Assembly: GCF_014884965.1 (NCBI RefSeq)
Contig: NZ_JABTBO010000007.1
Coordinates: 1-64,000, forward strand
Source of the DNA: Spirabiliibacterium mucosae
GTDB lineage: Bacteria > Pseudomonadota > Gammaproteobacteria > Enterobacterales > Pasteurellaceae
Reading direction: 5' to 3'
Length of the DNA: 64,000 nt
Shown here: positions 21,779 through 30,491 of the stretch, one piece after another
Position numbering within the stretch: position 1 is the first letter of the stretch
Layout: each line of letters begins with the position of its first letter
The notes under the pieces: generated by a model
What the model was told of the DNA's origin: nothing
Database searches by the model: none
Seen by the model: the letters and a program-made list of their open reading frames with translations, nothing else
Position numbers and translations under genes: made by a program

Positions 21779-21823
21779 GAGCAGTATACTGCTCCTTAGT
21801 TGTTATTGACATAACAACTAAGG
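21779..21823. repeat. Double palindrome, copy 1
   Basis: A perfect 16-base palindrome GAGCAGTATACTGCTC (21779-21794) runs straight into a perfect 13-bp inverted repeat, CCTTAGTTGTTAT and ATAACAACTAAGG around TGAC (21794-21823). It lies 30 bases before the start of the 19-residue-repeat protein gene. A second copy of the same design is at 25347-25390. It is likely an operator or structured leader; function unknown. Confidence 0.7.
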
Positions 21824-21852
21824 TCTTACTGAAAAAAATTATAGGTGTCAAT

Positions 21853-22170
21853 ATGTTAAAGATTACACTTCCTTCAGATTGGGTTTGTGATGGCAGAGTT
21901 CTTAAACCTAAATATCATGCAACATCCGAAAATACATGGGAATTTGATGGGCGTTATTTAAAACCTAAATATCATGCGACACCTGAAAACACGTGGGAAT
22001 TTGATGGCCGTTACCTAAAACCCAAATACCATGCTACGCCATCTAACACTTGGGAGAAAGTAGGGACTGTCATTAAGCCAAGATATAATGCGACATCGCA
22101 AAATTCTTATGACATGAATGGACAGCCTATTTTGGTCGCATTTGGGCAATTAGTGTTGAGTTTGTGGTAG
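21853..22170 (+). CDS. Small protein of four 19-residue repeats, function unknown
   Basis: I do not recognise a named family with certainty. From the ATG at 21853 (MLKITLPSDW) the 105 residues consist of tandem 19-residue repeats starting at W10, W29, W48 and W67, with the pattern WEFDGRYLKPKYHATPENT, then a degenerate fifth unit with a hydrophobic end (ILVAFGQLVLSLW). Repeats 2 and 3 are nearly identical in protein but differ in silent bases, so the duplication is not brand new. The W-x-(F/C)DG and K-P-x-Y pattern suggests a small beta-strand repeat fold, perhaps of the 4-fold beta-flower type; this is a guess. The frame is open to 21724, but that extension would run through the double palindrome. 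No signal peptide. It has its own terminator. Confidence 0.6.
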   Translation: MLKITLPSDWVCDGRVLKPKYHATSENTWEFDGRYLKPKYHATPENTWEFDGRYLKPKYHATPSNTWEKVGTVIKPRYNATSQNSYDMNGQPILVAFGQLVLSLW

Positions 22171-22174
22171 TGAT

Positions 22175-22202
22175 AAAGCTATGCAATTTGCATAGCTTTT
22201 TT
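22175..22202 (+). terminator. Terminator after the 19-residue-repeat gene
   Basis: AAAGCTATGCA and TGCATAGCTTT pair around ATT and are followed by a T run, five bases after the stop codon. Confidence 0.85.
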
Positions 22203-22218
22203 GTGAGAGAATAAAGAA

Positions 22219-23348
22219 ATGAAACAAGAAAATAAATGGTTATATGGTATTGCCATTTGTACTATTGCTTTTTTAATTGTGTCAGTTATGTTTAAAACAC
22301 TAGAGGCGGAGACACTGCCTATTCAGATAACGGGCACGTTATTTGGTGTTGTAGTGACGGCTATTATTACCGTATTTTTGCTCAATGGGCAATCGGCTAG
22401 CGAAGAGAAACGTGATAAAAGTTTATTAGTGTTTGAGAAAAACAAGAGGTTTATCATAACTTTTTGAATAATCTCAAGCAAATTATTATGGATGGTGAAA
22501 TTACTATCGCCACTAAACAAGGTAATGCCGAAAAAACCATTGATGAGCTCAAAGATCTTTTATTTGAACTGGGTTATGTTCAGTTACATACTTCAGAAAA
22601 AAACACACATGCGATTTTTAAAAAAGTTACCGAAATTATCCAAGTATTGAACGATTTTGAGCAAGAGGGCGCCAATAAACAAAAAGTATTACCGCAATTT
22701 TATACTCGAATTGCAACTGAACTATTTGATATTGTTGCCATTTTAAAAGAAGATCTTTACAGTCAGTCTAGTAAGCCCATTGCTGCGCAAACCATCACGG
22801 AGTTGCTCGAAAGCTGCGATCTCTTTGTCGATACAAAAGAGGTTGACAGCCGTGAATTACAAAATTATTTCTGGAATGGATTGCAAGCTCAGTTGATGGA
22901 ACGCGGATATGCGTTTGAGAAGAAAGACTTTTCATTTGATGTTAATCAGTATTATGCGCGTTCACGCAATCGCCATCGTTACTACGGTATACAATTCCCG
23001 ATTTATCATTTGGAAAGTGGCATACCTGTATTATTCAGAATTGAGCTAGAGAATGAATTTTATTATGGCGTATTACGTCACGTTGAGAATGAGGAAAATG
23101 CGCTCATCGAAGATGCGATTTCGACGGTCAAGGCGTTTCAATCTTCACCAGCTTGGTTCGCATGGAAGTGGTTTGATCATAATAAACTTGATTTCTGGAC
23201 GCTGGAATCCCCGGCGTTTGCACTGTTAAAAAACCCTCGTAAGCGCGATCGTTTAATCAAAGACATTGCGGCAGAACTGGATATGTATATTCAACAGATT
23301 CAGGCGAGCTTGCACCATAGGGAGGAATCAGAAAAAAAGCCTTCATAA
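22219..23348 (+). CDS. Membrane-anchored protein of unknown function (one-base frameshift at 22438-22442)
   Basis: Two frames (22219-22467 and 22464-23348) make sense as one gene. Adding one A to the AAAAA run at 22438-22442 gives VFEKKQEVYHNFLNNLKQII across the junction and a protein of about 376 residues. The N-terminus has two membrane helices (residues about 8-25 and 38-58); the remainder is a long soluble, helix-rich cytoplasmic part ending in a basic tail. A stretch near the middle of the soluble part (YYGIQFPIYHLESG and RIELENEFYYGV) recalls some PD-(D/E)XK nuclease-like proteins, but I cannot confirm catalytic residues. The next gene starts 11 bases later, so they probably form a pair. 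Base composition is AT-rich compared with flanking metabolic genes. The frameshift is probably a base-calling error. Confidence 0.6.
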
Positions 23349-23359
23349 CGCCCAATACG

Positions 23360-24061
23360 ATGCAGGATTTCTTGATTGGCTATTCTGGTTATAACGGTGG
23401 TGATATTGGCTCAAAACAAAATCCCGCTATTTGGTGCTGTGGCATTGAATGGGGTGGCGGGATGAGCACGCAAGAGTTGCAATCGTATATCGAGAGCAAA
23501 GAATGGCAGACGATTGGTGGGTTTGAAGAAGAAAGGGAAAATTGTACGCAACCTTACGATAGAGTGGTGTGTAAAATACTGTGTGTAATAGCAGGTGGAG
23601 AGGTCGAAAACTATGATGCGTTTGCACGCACTCATCGGGTTTGGATGAAAGGGGCAAAAACAGGTTATTTGAAAATGAATCTGTTCCCGCTCAGCTTTCA
23701 AGACACAGATCCCGCACATTGGCACAATGGTTTGACCGCACTTTTAGGGTTTCAGAATAAGGATGAATACCTCAATTGGTGTCGAGAATATCGCTTCCCA
23801 AGAATAAAATCGGATGTCTTGCGCTATCAACCCAAATTAATATTGTGTTTTGCTAAAAGTTATCACGCGGATTTTGATCGTGCATTCTCAGATAACAATC
23901 TGCCGTTTACAGAGCTTGAAATTGAACAGCTGTCTGTCCGCTGGAAACGCAATGATAATGGCACGGTGATTGTTGTTCTGCCTTTTCCGAATCGACCACG
24001 CGGCTTACAGCGCAATTGCGCTATACAAGCAATTGGTGAGTTTATTCGTACACTTATTTAG
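23360..24061 (+). CDS. Soluble protein of unknown function, possibly UDG-like fold
   Basis: 233 residues, no signal peptide or membrane segment. Conserved-looking blocks are GGDIGSKQNPAIWCCGIEWGG (split over residues 13-33), YLKMNLFPLSF in the middle, KLILCFAKSYHADF, and VVLPFPNRPRGLQRNC near the C-terminus. Alternating short beta strands, each followed by a polar loop in this order, resemble the uracil-DNA glycosylase superfamily fold, but I do not see its exact active-site motifs, so the assignment is weak. It is paired with the membrane protein gene just upstream. A USS lies inside the coding sequence near 23736. A USS-pair terminator follows. Confidence 0.55.
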   Translation: MQDFLIGYSGYNGGDIGSKQNPAIWCCGIEWGGGMSTQELQSYIESKEWQTIGGFEEERENCTQPYDRVVCKILCVIAGGEVENYDAFARTHRVWMKGAKTGYLKMNLFPLSFQDTDPAHWHNGLTALLGFQNKDEYLNWCREYRFPRIKSDVLRYQPKLILCFAKSYHADFDRAFSDNNLPFTELEIEQLSVRWKRNDNGTVIVVLPFPNRPRGLQRNCAIQAIGEFIRTLI

Positions 24062-24074
24062 TGTTTCGTAACAC

Positions 24075-24103
24075 AAAACCGCACTTTTAAAGTGCGGTTT
24101 TTT
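24075..24103 (+). terminator. USS-pair terminator
   Basis: AAAACCGCACTTT/AAAGTGCGGTTTTTT hairpin with T tail, 13 bases after the stop of the preceding gene. Confidence 0.85.
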
Positions 24104-24236
24104 ATGTCATGCCTTTGCGTGATATTTTCAAAATCACCGCCTTATGTTAAGCTGATGTTAATTTTTCTTTCTGTTGAACCATCGACGTGTCCCTGCGTTT
24201 GGGGCTATTCAAATGATGCCGAGAGGATAAAACACC

Positions 24237-25169
24237 ATGAAAAAAGTTAAAGCACGATTAGCCGTTTTTTTCGCTACTGTTCTCGTCGCCCTGTCATCAA
24301 TGGCGCACGCCCAGCCGCTGGCGGATTTCAACACCACGTTCAAGCAAGCCGAGCAAGGAGATGTCAACGCGCAATTTGAACTTGGCTTGATGTATTTCCA
24401 CGGCAGTGGCGTTAAACAAGATTACGCGCAAGCGTTCAAATGGTTCAAAAAAGTGGCAGACAAAGGCTACACCGCAGCGCAATTTAACCTCGGCGTGATG
24501 TATGACAAAGGGCTTGGCGTAAAAGAAAACCTAGCTGAAGCCGTGAAATGGTACACCCAAGCCGCCGAGCAAGGCGATGAGTCCGCACAATATAATCTTG
24601 GGAGTTTGTATCGCGAAGGCCGTGGCGTGCAACAAGATTATCAAAAAGCGTTGGAATGGACGCAAAAAGCCGCTGACCAAGGTGTAGCCGTGGCACAATT
24701 TAACCTTGGCATGATGTATGATATGGGCCTAGGCGTGCAACAAAATTTTGCCCAAGCAGCGAAGTGGTATGCCAAAGCGGCCGAGCTAGGTGAAGCCGGC
24801 GCACAGCACAATCTTGGAGTGGCCTACTCACAGGGGCGCGGGCTTAAACAAGATTATGTCCAAGCGTTCAAGTGGTATCAAAAAGCGGCGCAACAAGGCG
24901 AGGCAGTTTCACAACTCAATCTTGGTGTGGCCTACGCACTCGGTCGTGGTGTGAAACAAGACTACAACCAATCTCTGTTTTGGTATCAAAAAGCCGCCGC
25001 CCAAGGCAATGGCGACGCGCTTTTCAATCTCGGTGTGGCCTATGAAAATGGCGAAGGCGTCAGTAGAAATCTCTCTCAAGCCAAAGCCTACTACGGGCAG
25101 GCGTGCGACACAGGCAAACAACACGGCTGTGATCGCTACCGCATGCTCAACGAACGCGGCGTGCAATAG
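24237..25169 (+). CDS. Secreted Sel1-repeat protein
   Basis: 310 residues. Residues 1-25 are a Sec signal peptide (MKKVKARLAVFF..., cleavage after MAHA). The rest is seven to eight Sel1-like repeats of 36 residues, each with the pattern AQ(F/Y)NLGxxYxxGxGVxQDYxxAxxWYxKAA. Sel1/TPR-like proteins are helical solenoids that bind other proteins; no enzyme activity is expected. A cysteine pair near the C-terminus (ACDTGKQHGCDRYR) could form a disulfide in the periplasm. It has its own upstream gap and a USS-pair terminator, so it is a single-gene unit within the islet. Confidence 0.85.
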   Translation: MKKVKARLAVFFATVLVALSSMAHAQPLADFNTTFKQAEQGDVNAQFELGLMYFHGSGVKQDYAQAFKWFKKVADKGYTAAQFNLGVMYDKGLGVKENLAEAVKWYTQAAEQGDESAQYNLGSLYREGRGVQQDYQKALEWTQKAADQGVAVAQFNLGMMYDMGLGVQQNFAQAAKWYAKAAELGEAGAQHNLGVAYSQGRGLKQDYVQAFKWYQKAAQQGEAVSQLNLGVAYALGRGVKQDYNQSLFWYQKAAAQGNGDALFNLGVAYENGEGVSRNLSQAKAYYGQACDTGKQHGCDRYRMLNERGVQ

Positions 25170-25186
25170 CCGATAAAACCTCCAGC

Positions 25187-25216
25187 AAAAACCGCACTTT
25201 TAAAGTGCGGTTTTTT
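25187..25216 (+). terminator. USS-pair terminator after the Sel1 gene
   Basis: Hairpin AAAAACCGCACTTT/AAAGTGCGGTTTTTT with T tail, 17 bases after the stop. Confidence 0.85.
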
Positions 25217-25260
25217 ATGCCCTTGACCGCACTTTACCTTGATACCGCCCTTGACAAAAG

Positions 25261-25276
25261 TGTGCTGTAGCTCACA
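25261..25276. promoter_or_regulatory. Possible CRP site
   Basis: TGTGCTGTAGCTCACA fits TGTGN-N6-TCACA with one arm mismatch and is part of a longer inverted repeat AAGTGTG/CACACTT. It lies about 160 bases before the broken small-protein gene. Confidence 0.4.
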
Positions 25277-25346
25277 CTTCATCATCTCGATATAAATTCA
25301 CAATCTATCTCTATCTCATTAATATCCATATGATTTCTAAAAAATT

Positions 25347-25390
25347 CAAGGAGTATACTCCTTGTTGTTTACTCTTTACAGAGTAAACAA
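25347..25390. repeat. Double palindrome, copy 2
   Basis: A perfect 18-base palindrome CAAGGAGTATACTCCTTG (25347-25364) is followed directly by a perfect 10-bp inverted repeat, TTGTTTACTC and GAGTAAACAA around TTTACA (25365-25390). It has the same AGTATACT core and the same order (palindrome, then hairpin with TTGTT) as the copy at 21779-21823. It lies 44 bases before a small secreted-protein gene. Confidence 0.7.
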
Positions 25391-25433
25391 ACATCTATTG
25401 CTAAATTAATTGTGAGTTATAGGAAAATTTTAT

Positions 25434-25800
25434 ATGAAAAACAAATGGTAAAACATCTTATTGGTATTGTAATGCTGGCAACAGCATCAATGGCTGTTAG
25501 TGCTGACATGACAAAAGATGAAATTAAAAAAATTATAGTTTAGATGATTATAAAAAAATGCACATATACAATGAATTTCCTTTATTACCAAATGCAGTTG
25601 AGCACTATAACCATCTTGTAGCATTAACTTTAAAAGAGGATAGAGGAAATTTAATGTATAGAGGCATACTAACTACGGTAGTACCATGCTTTGATGCTAA
25701 GCGTAATGAAAAACTTTTAACGAATAAGCAAATACGTGAAGCACAAAAAGTATGTGACTACACCATTGAAGATGTTTTTAGAATGGCGATTGAGGGATAA
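25434..25800 (+). CDS. Small secreted protein, unknown function, two one-base frameshifts
   Basis: An AGGAAA site precedes an ATG at 25434 that hits a stop after five codons. In the next frame a clear signal peptide follows (MVKHLIGIVMLATASMAVSA, from 25445), and in a third frame an 80-codon reading frame (25558-25800). One extra A in the AAA run at 25443-25445 and one in the seven-A run at 25526-25532 join all three into about 123 residues: signal peptide, then MTKDEIKKNYSLDDYKKMHI and a soluble domain with two cysteines (VPCFDAK, KVCDYT). No family recognised. Two indels in A runs could be base-calling errors or real decay. Confidence 0.45.
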
Positions 25801-25802
25801 TA

Positions 25803-26249
25803 GTGCTTAAGTTATGGCATATGCAAATGCATGGAGGCGAGGAGCGTAACTTTTCTAATTATGTGCCCGCCTTATTAGAACATAAGCGGTTTATTGGCTT
25901 GGGCGAGTGGAAAGATCCCTGTGGTCAGATTCGGAAATTTTGTGATGATATGCAAATTAACGATATTGTAGCGATAAAAAATGGCAAACAATTAATTGCA
26001 TTAGTCCAAGTTATAGGGAAAGCTTACGAAGAACGCAATGATACATCTATGGCTAAATGGCTTGTTTATCGTCGTCCTATTCGTATATTAGATTGGGCAG
26101 ATAAATCTAGAAAACTGCCAACTGGACGAATGCCTTTGCAGGCTTGCGTAGGTGATGATAAAGAAACTTCGAAAGTTATCGCAGCATGGTACGATGAGGT
26201 TAAGCGTGTTTTGGCTGATCTAGATATTCCACTCACAGATAGTCAATAA
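25803..26249 (+). CDS. Small EVE/PUA-like protein, function unknown
   Basis: 148 residues from a GTG at 25803 with GAGGG six to seven bases upstream; no signal peptide. The run LWHMQMH, KRFIGLGEW, NDIVAIKNGKQLIALVQVIG and WLVYRRPIRILDW is the pattern of EVE/PUA-like beta-barrel domains: an early Trp, then DIV.I..GK, then a strand ending in a hydrophobic core. Such domains bind modified bases or RNA and are fused to McrB-type restriction enzymes, but here the domain stands alone. The family call is inference. It follows the small secreted-protein gene by 2 bases. Confidence 0.55.
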   Translation: MLKLWHMQMHGGEERNFSNYVPALLEHKRFIGLGEWKDPCGQIRKFCDDMQINDIVAIKNGKQLIALVQVIGKAYEERNDTSMAKWLVYRRPIRILDWADKSRKLPTGRMPLQACVGDDKETSKVIAAWYDEVKRVLADLDIPLTDSQ

Positions 26250-26267
26250 TAAGTTTTTAGCGTATAC

Positions 26268-26300
26268 AAAAGTGCGGTCAGCTTGCTCGACCGCACTTTT
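26268..26300 (+). terminator. Islet end terminator (USS pair)
   Basis: AAAAGTGCGGTC and GACCGCACTTTT pair around a 9-base loop; a T-rich stretch follows. It separates the islet from the spc operon. Confidence 0.75.
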
Positions 26301-26321
26301 CATTTTAAACGCACAAAGCCC

Positions 26322-26351
26322 TTGCCAGGCGGGCGGGTTCTGTGGTACACT
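26322..26351 (+). promoter_or_regulatory. Likely spc operon promoter
   Basis: TTGCCA (26322-26327) and TACACT (26346-26351) are 18 bases apart. A second -10-like TATATA lies near 26365. Because the S10 transcript ends 4.6 kb upstream, rplN needs its own promoter here. Confidence 0.5.
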
Positions 26352-26409
26352 CCAGCCCCTACTGTATATAAGGGTAGGTTCGTCCCGAAAGGGTGTTTTT
26401 TTATTTTAA

Positions 26410-26793
<384 letters not shown>

Positions 26794-26803
26794 GGAGAAG
26801 ACA

Positions 26804-27127
26804 ATGGCTGCAAAAATCCGTCAAAACGATGAAGTAATTATGATTACCGGAAGCGCTGAAAAGGGCAAAGGTAAACGTGGTAAAGTATCGAAAGTATTGC
26901 CTAACGGTAAAGTGATCGTTGAAGGTTTAAACATGGTTTCTAAACATGAGAAACCAGTTCCAGCTTTAGGTAAAGCTGGTGGTATTGTGAAAAAAGAAGC
27001 GGCGATTGACGTTTCTAACGTTGCAATCTATAACCCGTCAACTAACAAAGCTGACCGTGTAGGTTTCCGATTTGAAGATGGCAAAAAAGTGCGGTTTTTC
27101 AAATCTACTGGTGAAACAATTAAATAA
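26804..27127 (+). CDS. rplX: 50S ribosomal protein L24
   Basis: L24 (107 residues) is an assembly initiator of the 50S with a KOW motif ([20 protein letters not shown]). A USS lies inside its coding sequence (27088-27096) and is read as KKVRFF, showing that the uptake signal is tolerated even in a ribosomal gene. Confidence 0.99.
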   Translation: MAAKIRQNDEVIMITGSAEKGKGKRGKVSKVLPNGKVIVEGLNMVSKHEKPVPALGKAGGIVKKEAAIDVSNVAIYNPSTNKADRVGFRFEDGKKVRFFKSTGETIK

Positions 27128-27141
27128 TATGGAGTATAGCG

Positions 27142-27681
27142 ATGGCGAAACTGCATGATTATTACAGAGATCAAGTAGTTAACGAATTGAAAGATAAATT
27201 CGGCTACAAATCTGTCATGCAAGTCCCACGAGTCGAAAAGATTACCCTGAACATGGGTGTGGGTGAAGCGTTGACCGACAAAAAATTGTTAGATAATGCG
27301 GTTGCAGATCTAGCAGCAATCAGCGGTCAAAAACCTCTAATCACTAAAGCACGCAAATCTGTTGCAGGCTTTAAGATTCGTCAGGGATATCCAATCGGCT
27401 GTAAAGTGACCCTACGCGGTGAGCGTATGTGGGAATTTTTAGAGCGATTGATTCATATTGCTGTTCCACGTGTGCGTGACTTCCGTGGCTTAAGCCCGAA
27501 ATCATTCGACGGCCGTGGAAACTACAGCATGGGTGTGCGCGAGCAAATCATCTTCCCTGAAATCGATTATGATAAAGTGGATCGTGTTCGTGGTTTGGAT
27601 ATTACTATCACAACCAGCGCGAAAACAGATGAAGAAGGTCAAGCACTCTTGGCTGCCTTTAACTTCCCATTCCGTAAATAA
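27142..27681 (+). CDS. rplE: 50S ribosomal protein L5
   Basis: L5 (179 residues) binds 5S rRNA and touches the P-site tRNA. It contains [13 protein letters not shown] and [20 protein letters not shown]. It is followed by rpsN after 11 bases. Confidence 0.99.
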   Translation: MAKLHDYYRDQVVNELKDKFGYKSVMQVPRVEKITLNMGVGEALTDKKLLDNAVADLAAISGQKPLITKARKSVAGFKIRQGYPIGCKVTLRGERMWEFLERLIHIAVPRVRDFRGLSPKSFDGRGNYSMGVREQIIFPEIDYDKVDRVRGLDITITTSAKTDEEGQALLAAFNFPFRK

Positions 27682-27692
27682 GGCAGGTTACA

Positions 27693-27998
27693 ATGGCAAA
27701 AGTATCAATGAAACAGCGTGATCTTAAACGCGCTAAATTAGCTGAAAAATTCTATGCAAAACGTCAAGAGTTGAAAAAAATCATCTCTGATGTGAATGCT
27801 TCTGACGAAGAACGTTGGGATGCTGTGTTGAAGCTCCAAGCTTTACCACGCGATTCTAGCCCTTCTCGTCAGCGTAACCGTTGCCGTATTACTGGACGTC
27901 CGCATGGTGTATTGCGTAAGTTCGGTTTAAGCCGTATTAAAGTCCGTGAAGCCGCAATGCGCGGTGAAATCCCGGGCCTTAAGAAAGCAAGCTGGTAA
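27693..27998 (+). CDS. rpsN: 30S ribosomal protein S14
   Basis: S14 (101 residues) is a 30S head protein. This is the long, zinc-free form: the region [23 protein letters not shown] lacks the paired CxxC motifs of the zinc form. Confidence 0.99.
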   Translation: MAKVSMKQRDLKRAKLAEKFYAKRQELKKIISDVNASDEERWDAVLKLQALPRDSSPSRQRNRCRITGRPHGVLRKFGLSRIKVREAAMRGEIPGLKKASW

Positions 27999-28035
27999 TA
28001 ACCACTTTAAATTGGAATCATGGGAGTAAAGACAC

Positions 28036-28428
28036 ATGAGCATGCAAGATCCAATCGCAGATATGTTGACTCGTATTCGTAACGGTCAAGCTGCGAACAA
28101 AATCGCGGTCAACATGCCTTCATCCAAGCTAAAAGTGGCAATTGCCAATGTGCTTGCAGAAGAAGGCTATATTGAAAGCGTTAAAGTTTCTGACGGGGTT
28201 AAACCTGAGTTGGAAATTACATTGAAATATTTTGAAGGCAAAGGTGTTGTAGAACGTATCCAACGCATCAGCCGCCCTGGTCTGCGTATTTATAAACGCA
28301 AAGACGAGTTACCAAGTGTAATGGGTGGATTAGGTATTGCTGTTGTTTCTACATCACAAGGTGTGATGACTGATCGCGCGGCACGCAAAGCGGGCTTGGG
28401 CGGTGAGATCATCTGCTACGTAGCGTAA
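28036..28428 (+). CDS. rpsH: 30S ribosomal protein S8
   Basis: S8 (130 residues) binds the central 16S domain. In E. coli it represses the spc operon by binding near the rplE start. It begins [18 protein letters not shown] and contains the conserved [20 protein letters not shown]. Confidence 0.99.
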   Translation: MSMQDPIADMLTRIRNGQAANKIAVNMPSSKLKVAIANVLAEEGYIESVKVSDGVKPELEITLKYFEGKGVVERIQRISRPGLRIYKRKDELPSVMGGLGIAVVSTSQGVMTDRAARKAGLGGEIICYVA

Positions 28429-28443
28429 TAGAGAGGTAGGAAG

Positions 28444-28977
28444 ATGTCTCGAGTTGCAAAAGCACCCGTTAATATTCCTGCCGGCGTTGAGGTTAAGCTC
28501 AATGGTCAGCTATTAACGGTAAAAGGAAAGAATGGCGAGCTATCTCGCGAAATTCACAATGAAGTTGAAGTTAAACAAGAAGAAGGTGCGCTGACTTTTG
28601 CGCCGCGTAACAACGGTAAAGTCGCTAACGCACAATCTGGTACAGCACGAGCTCTTGTTAACGCAATGGTTATCGGTGTTACTGAAGGCTTCACTAAGAA
28701 GTTGAAATTGGTGGGTGTTGGTTACAGAGCCCAAGTAAAAGGCAACGCGCTTGCTTTGAACTTAGGTTTTTCACACCCGGTTGAGCACGCATTGCCAGCA
28801 GGTATCAAAGCGGAATGCCCATCTCAAACTGAAATCGTGTTGAGTGGTGCAGACAAACAGCTTATCGGCCAAGTGGCAGCAGATATTCGTGCTTATCGCC
28901 GTCCTGAGCCTTACAAAGGCAAAGGGGTACGTTATGACGATGAAGTTGTGCGTACCAAAGAGGCTAAGAAAAAATAA
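28444..28977 (+). CDS. rplF: 50S ribosomal protein L6
   Basis: L6 (177 residues) lies next to the sarcin-ricin loop and the L7/L12 stalk base. It has two similar domains and ends with the signature [20 protein letters not shown]. Confidence 0.99.
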   Translation: MSRVAKAPVNIPAGVEVKLNGQLLTVKGKNGELSREIHNEVEVKQEEGALTFAPRNNGKVANAQSGTARALVNAMVIGVTEGFTKKLKLVGVGYRAQVKGNALALNLGFSHPVEHALPAGIKAECPSQTEIVLSGADKQLIGQVAADIRAYRRPEPYKGKGVRYDDEVVRTKEAKKK

Positions 28978-28989
28978 TAAGGTAACACT

Positions 28990-29343
28990 ATGGATAAGAA
29001 ATTGGCTCGTATCCGTCGTGCAACCCGCGCACGTCATATGTTGAGAGAGCAAGGCGCAACCCGTTTAGTGGTTCACCGTACCCCTCGTCATATCTATGCG
29101 CAGGTTATTGCACCTAACGGTTCAGAAGTGCTTGCCGCTGCTTCAACTGTTGAGAAAGTAATTGGTGAGCAAGTGAAATATACCGGAAATAAAGATGCTG
29201 CCGCTGCTGTGGGCAAAGCAATTGCTGAGCGCGCTAAAGCGAAAGGCATCGAAAAAGTGTCTTTTGACCGTTCTGGTTTTAAATATCATGGCCGTGTTCA
29301 AGCATTGGCCGACGCTGCTCGTGAAGCTGGTCTACAGTTCTAA
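28990..29343 (+). CDS. rplR: 50S ribosomal protein L18
   Basis: L18 (117 residues) binds 5S rRNA with L5. It contains [15 protein letters not shown] and [20 protein letters not shown]. Confidence 0.99.
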   Translation: MDKKLARIRRATRARHMLREQGATRLVVHRTPRHIYAQVIAPNGSEVLAAASTVEKVIGEQVKYTGNKDAAAAVGKAIAERAKAKGIEKVSFDRSGFKYHGRVQALADAAREAGLQF

Positions 29344-29358
29344 TAGAGGTAATTTTAG

Positions 29359-29859
<501 letters not shown>

Positions 29860-29865
29860 TTGATC

Positions 29866-30045
29866 ATGGCAAAAACTATTAAAGTAACACAAACTCGTAG
29901 CTCAATCGGCCGTTTGCCGAAACACAAAGCTACGCTTCGTGGCCTTGGTCTTCGCCGTATCAATCACACTGTGGAGTTAATTGATACTCCTGCAGTTCGT
30001 GGCATGATCAACCAAGTTTCATACATGGTTAAAGTAGAGGAGTAA
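29866..30045 (+). CDS. rpmD: 50S ribosomal protein L30
   Basis: L30 (59 residues). I start it at the ATG at 29866 ([20 protein letters not shown]) rather than at an in-frame TTG two codons earlier. It ends in [11 protein letters not shown]; rplO starts 4 bases later. Confidence 0.97.
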   Translation: MAKTIKVTQTRSSIGRLPKHKATLRGLGLRRINHTVELIDTPAVRGMINQVSYMVKVEE

Positions 30046-30049
30046 GAGA

Positions 30050-30484
30050 ATGCGTTTAAATACTCTATCTCCGGCTGAAGGATCAAAGCAAAGTGCTAAA
30101 CGTGTCGGCCGTGGTATCGGTTCTGGTTTAGGCAAAACTGCAGGTCGTGGTCACAAAGGACAAAAATCCCGTAACAACGGTGGTGGCGTTCGTCGTGGCT
30201 TCGAAGGTGGTCAAATGCCTTTATACCGTCGTTTACCGAAATTCGGTTTCACCTCACGCAAAGCACAAGTAACAACAGAAATTCGTTTAGACGATCTTGC
30301 GAAAGTCGACGGTGAAGTAACATTAGAATCGCTCAAAGCGGCTAATATTATTTCTAACCACATCGAATCTGTTAAAGTGATTTTAGCTGGTGAAGTGAAA
30401 AGTGCGGTTGTTGTTCGTGGTCTGCGCGCTACTAAAGGTGCAAAAGCTGCGATTGAAGCCGCTGGCGGTTCAGTTGAGGAATAA
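30050..30484 (+). CDS. rplO: 50S ribosomal protein L15
   Basis: L15 (144 residues) is a late 50S assembly protein with a glycine/arginine-rich N-terminus ([20 protein letters not shown]). A USS lies within the coding sequence near 30399. Confidence 0.99.
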   Translation: MRLNTLSPAEGSKQSAKRVGRGIGSGLGKTAGRGHKGQKSRNNGGGVRRGFEGGQMPLYRRLPKFGFTSRKAQVTTEIRLDDLAKVDGEVTLESLKAANIISNHIESVKVILAGEVKSAVVVRGLRATKGAKAAIEAAGGSVEE

Positions 30485-30491
30485 GTAGTCA

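Noticed and set aside
21779-25390. Double palindromes as ends of an insertion sequence
   Set aside because: No transposase between them and no target duplication seen; their placement before genes fits regulation better.
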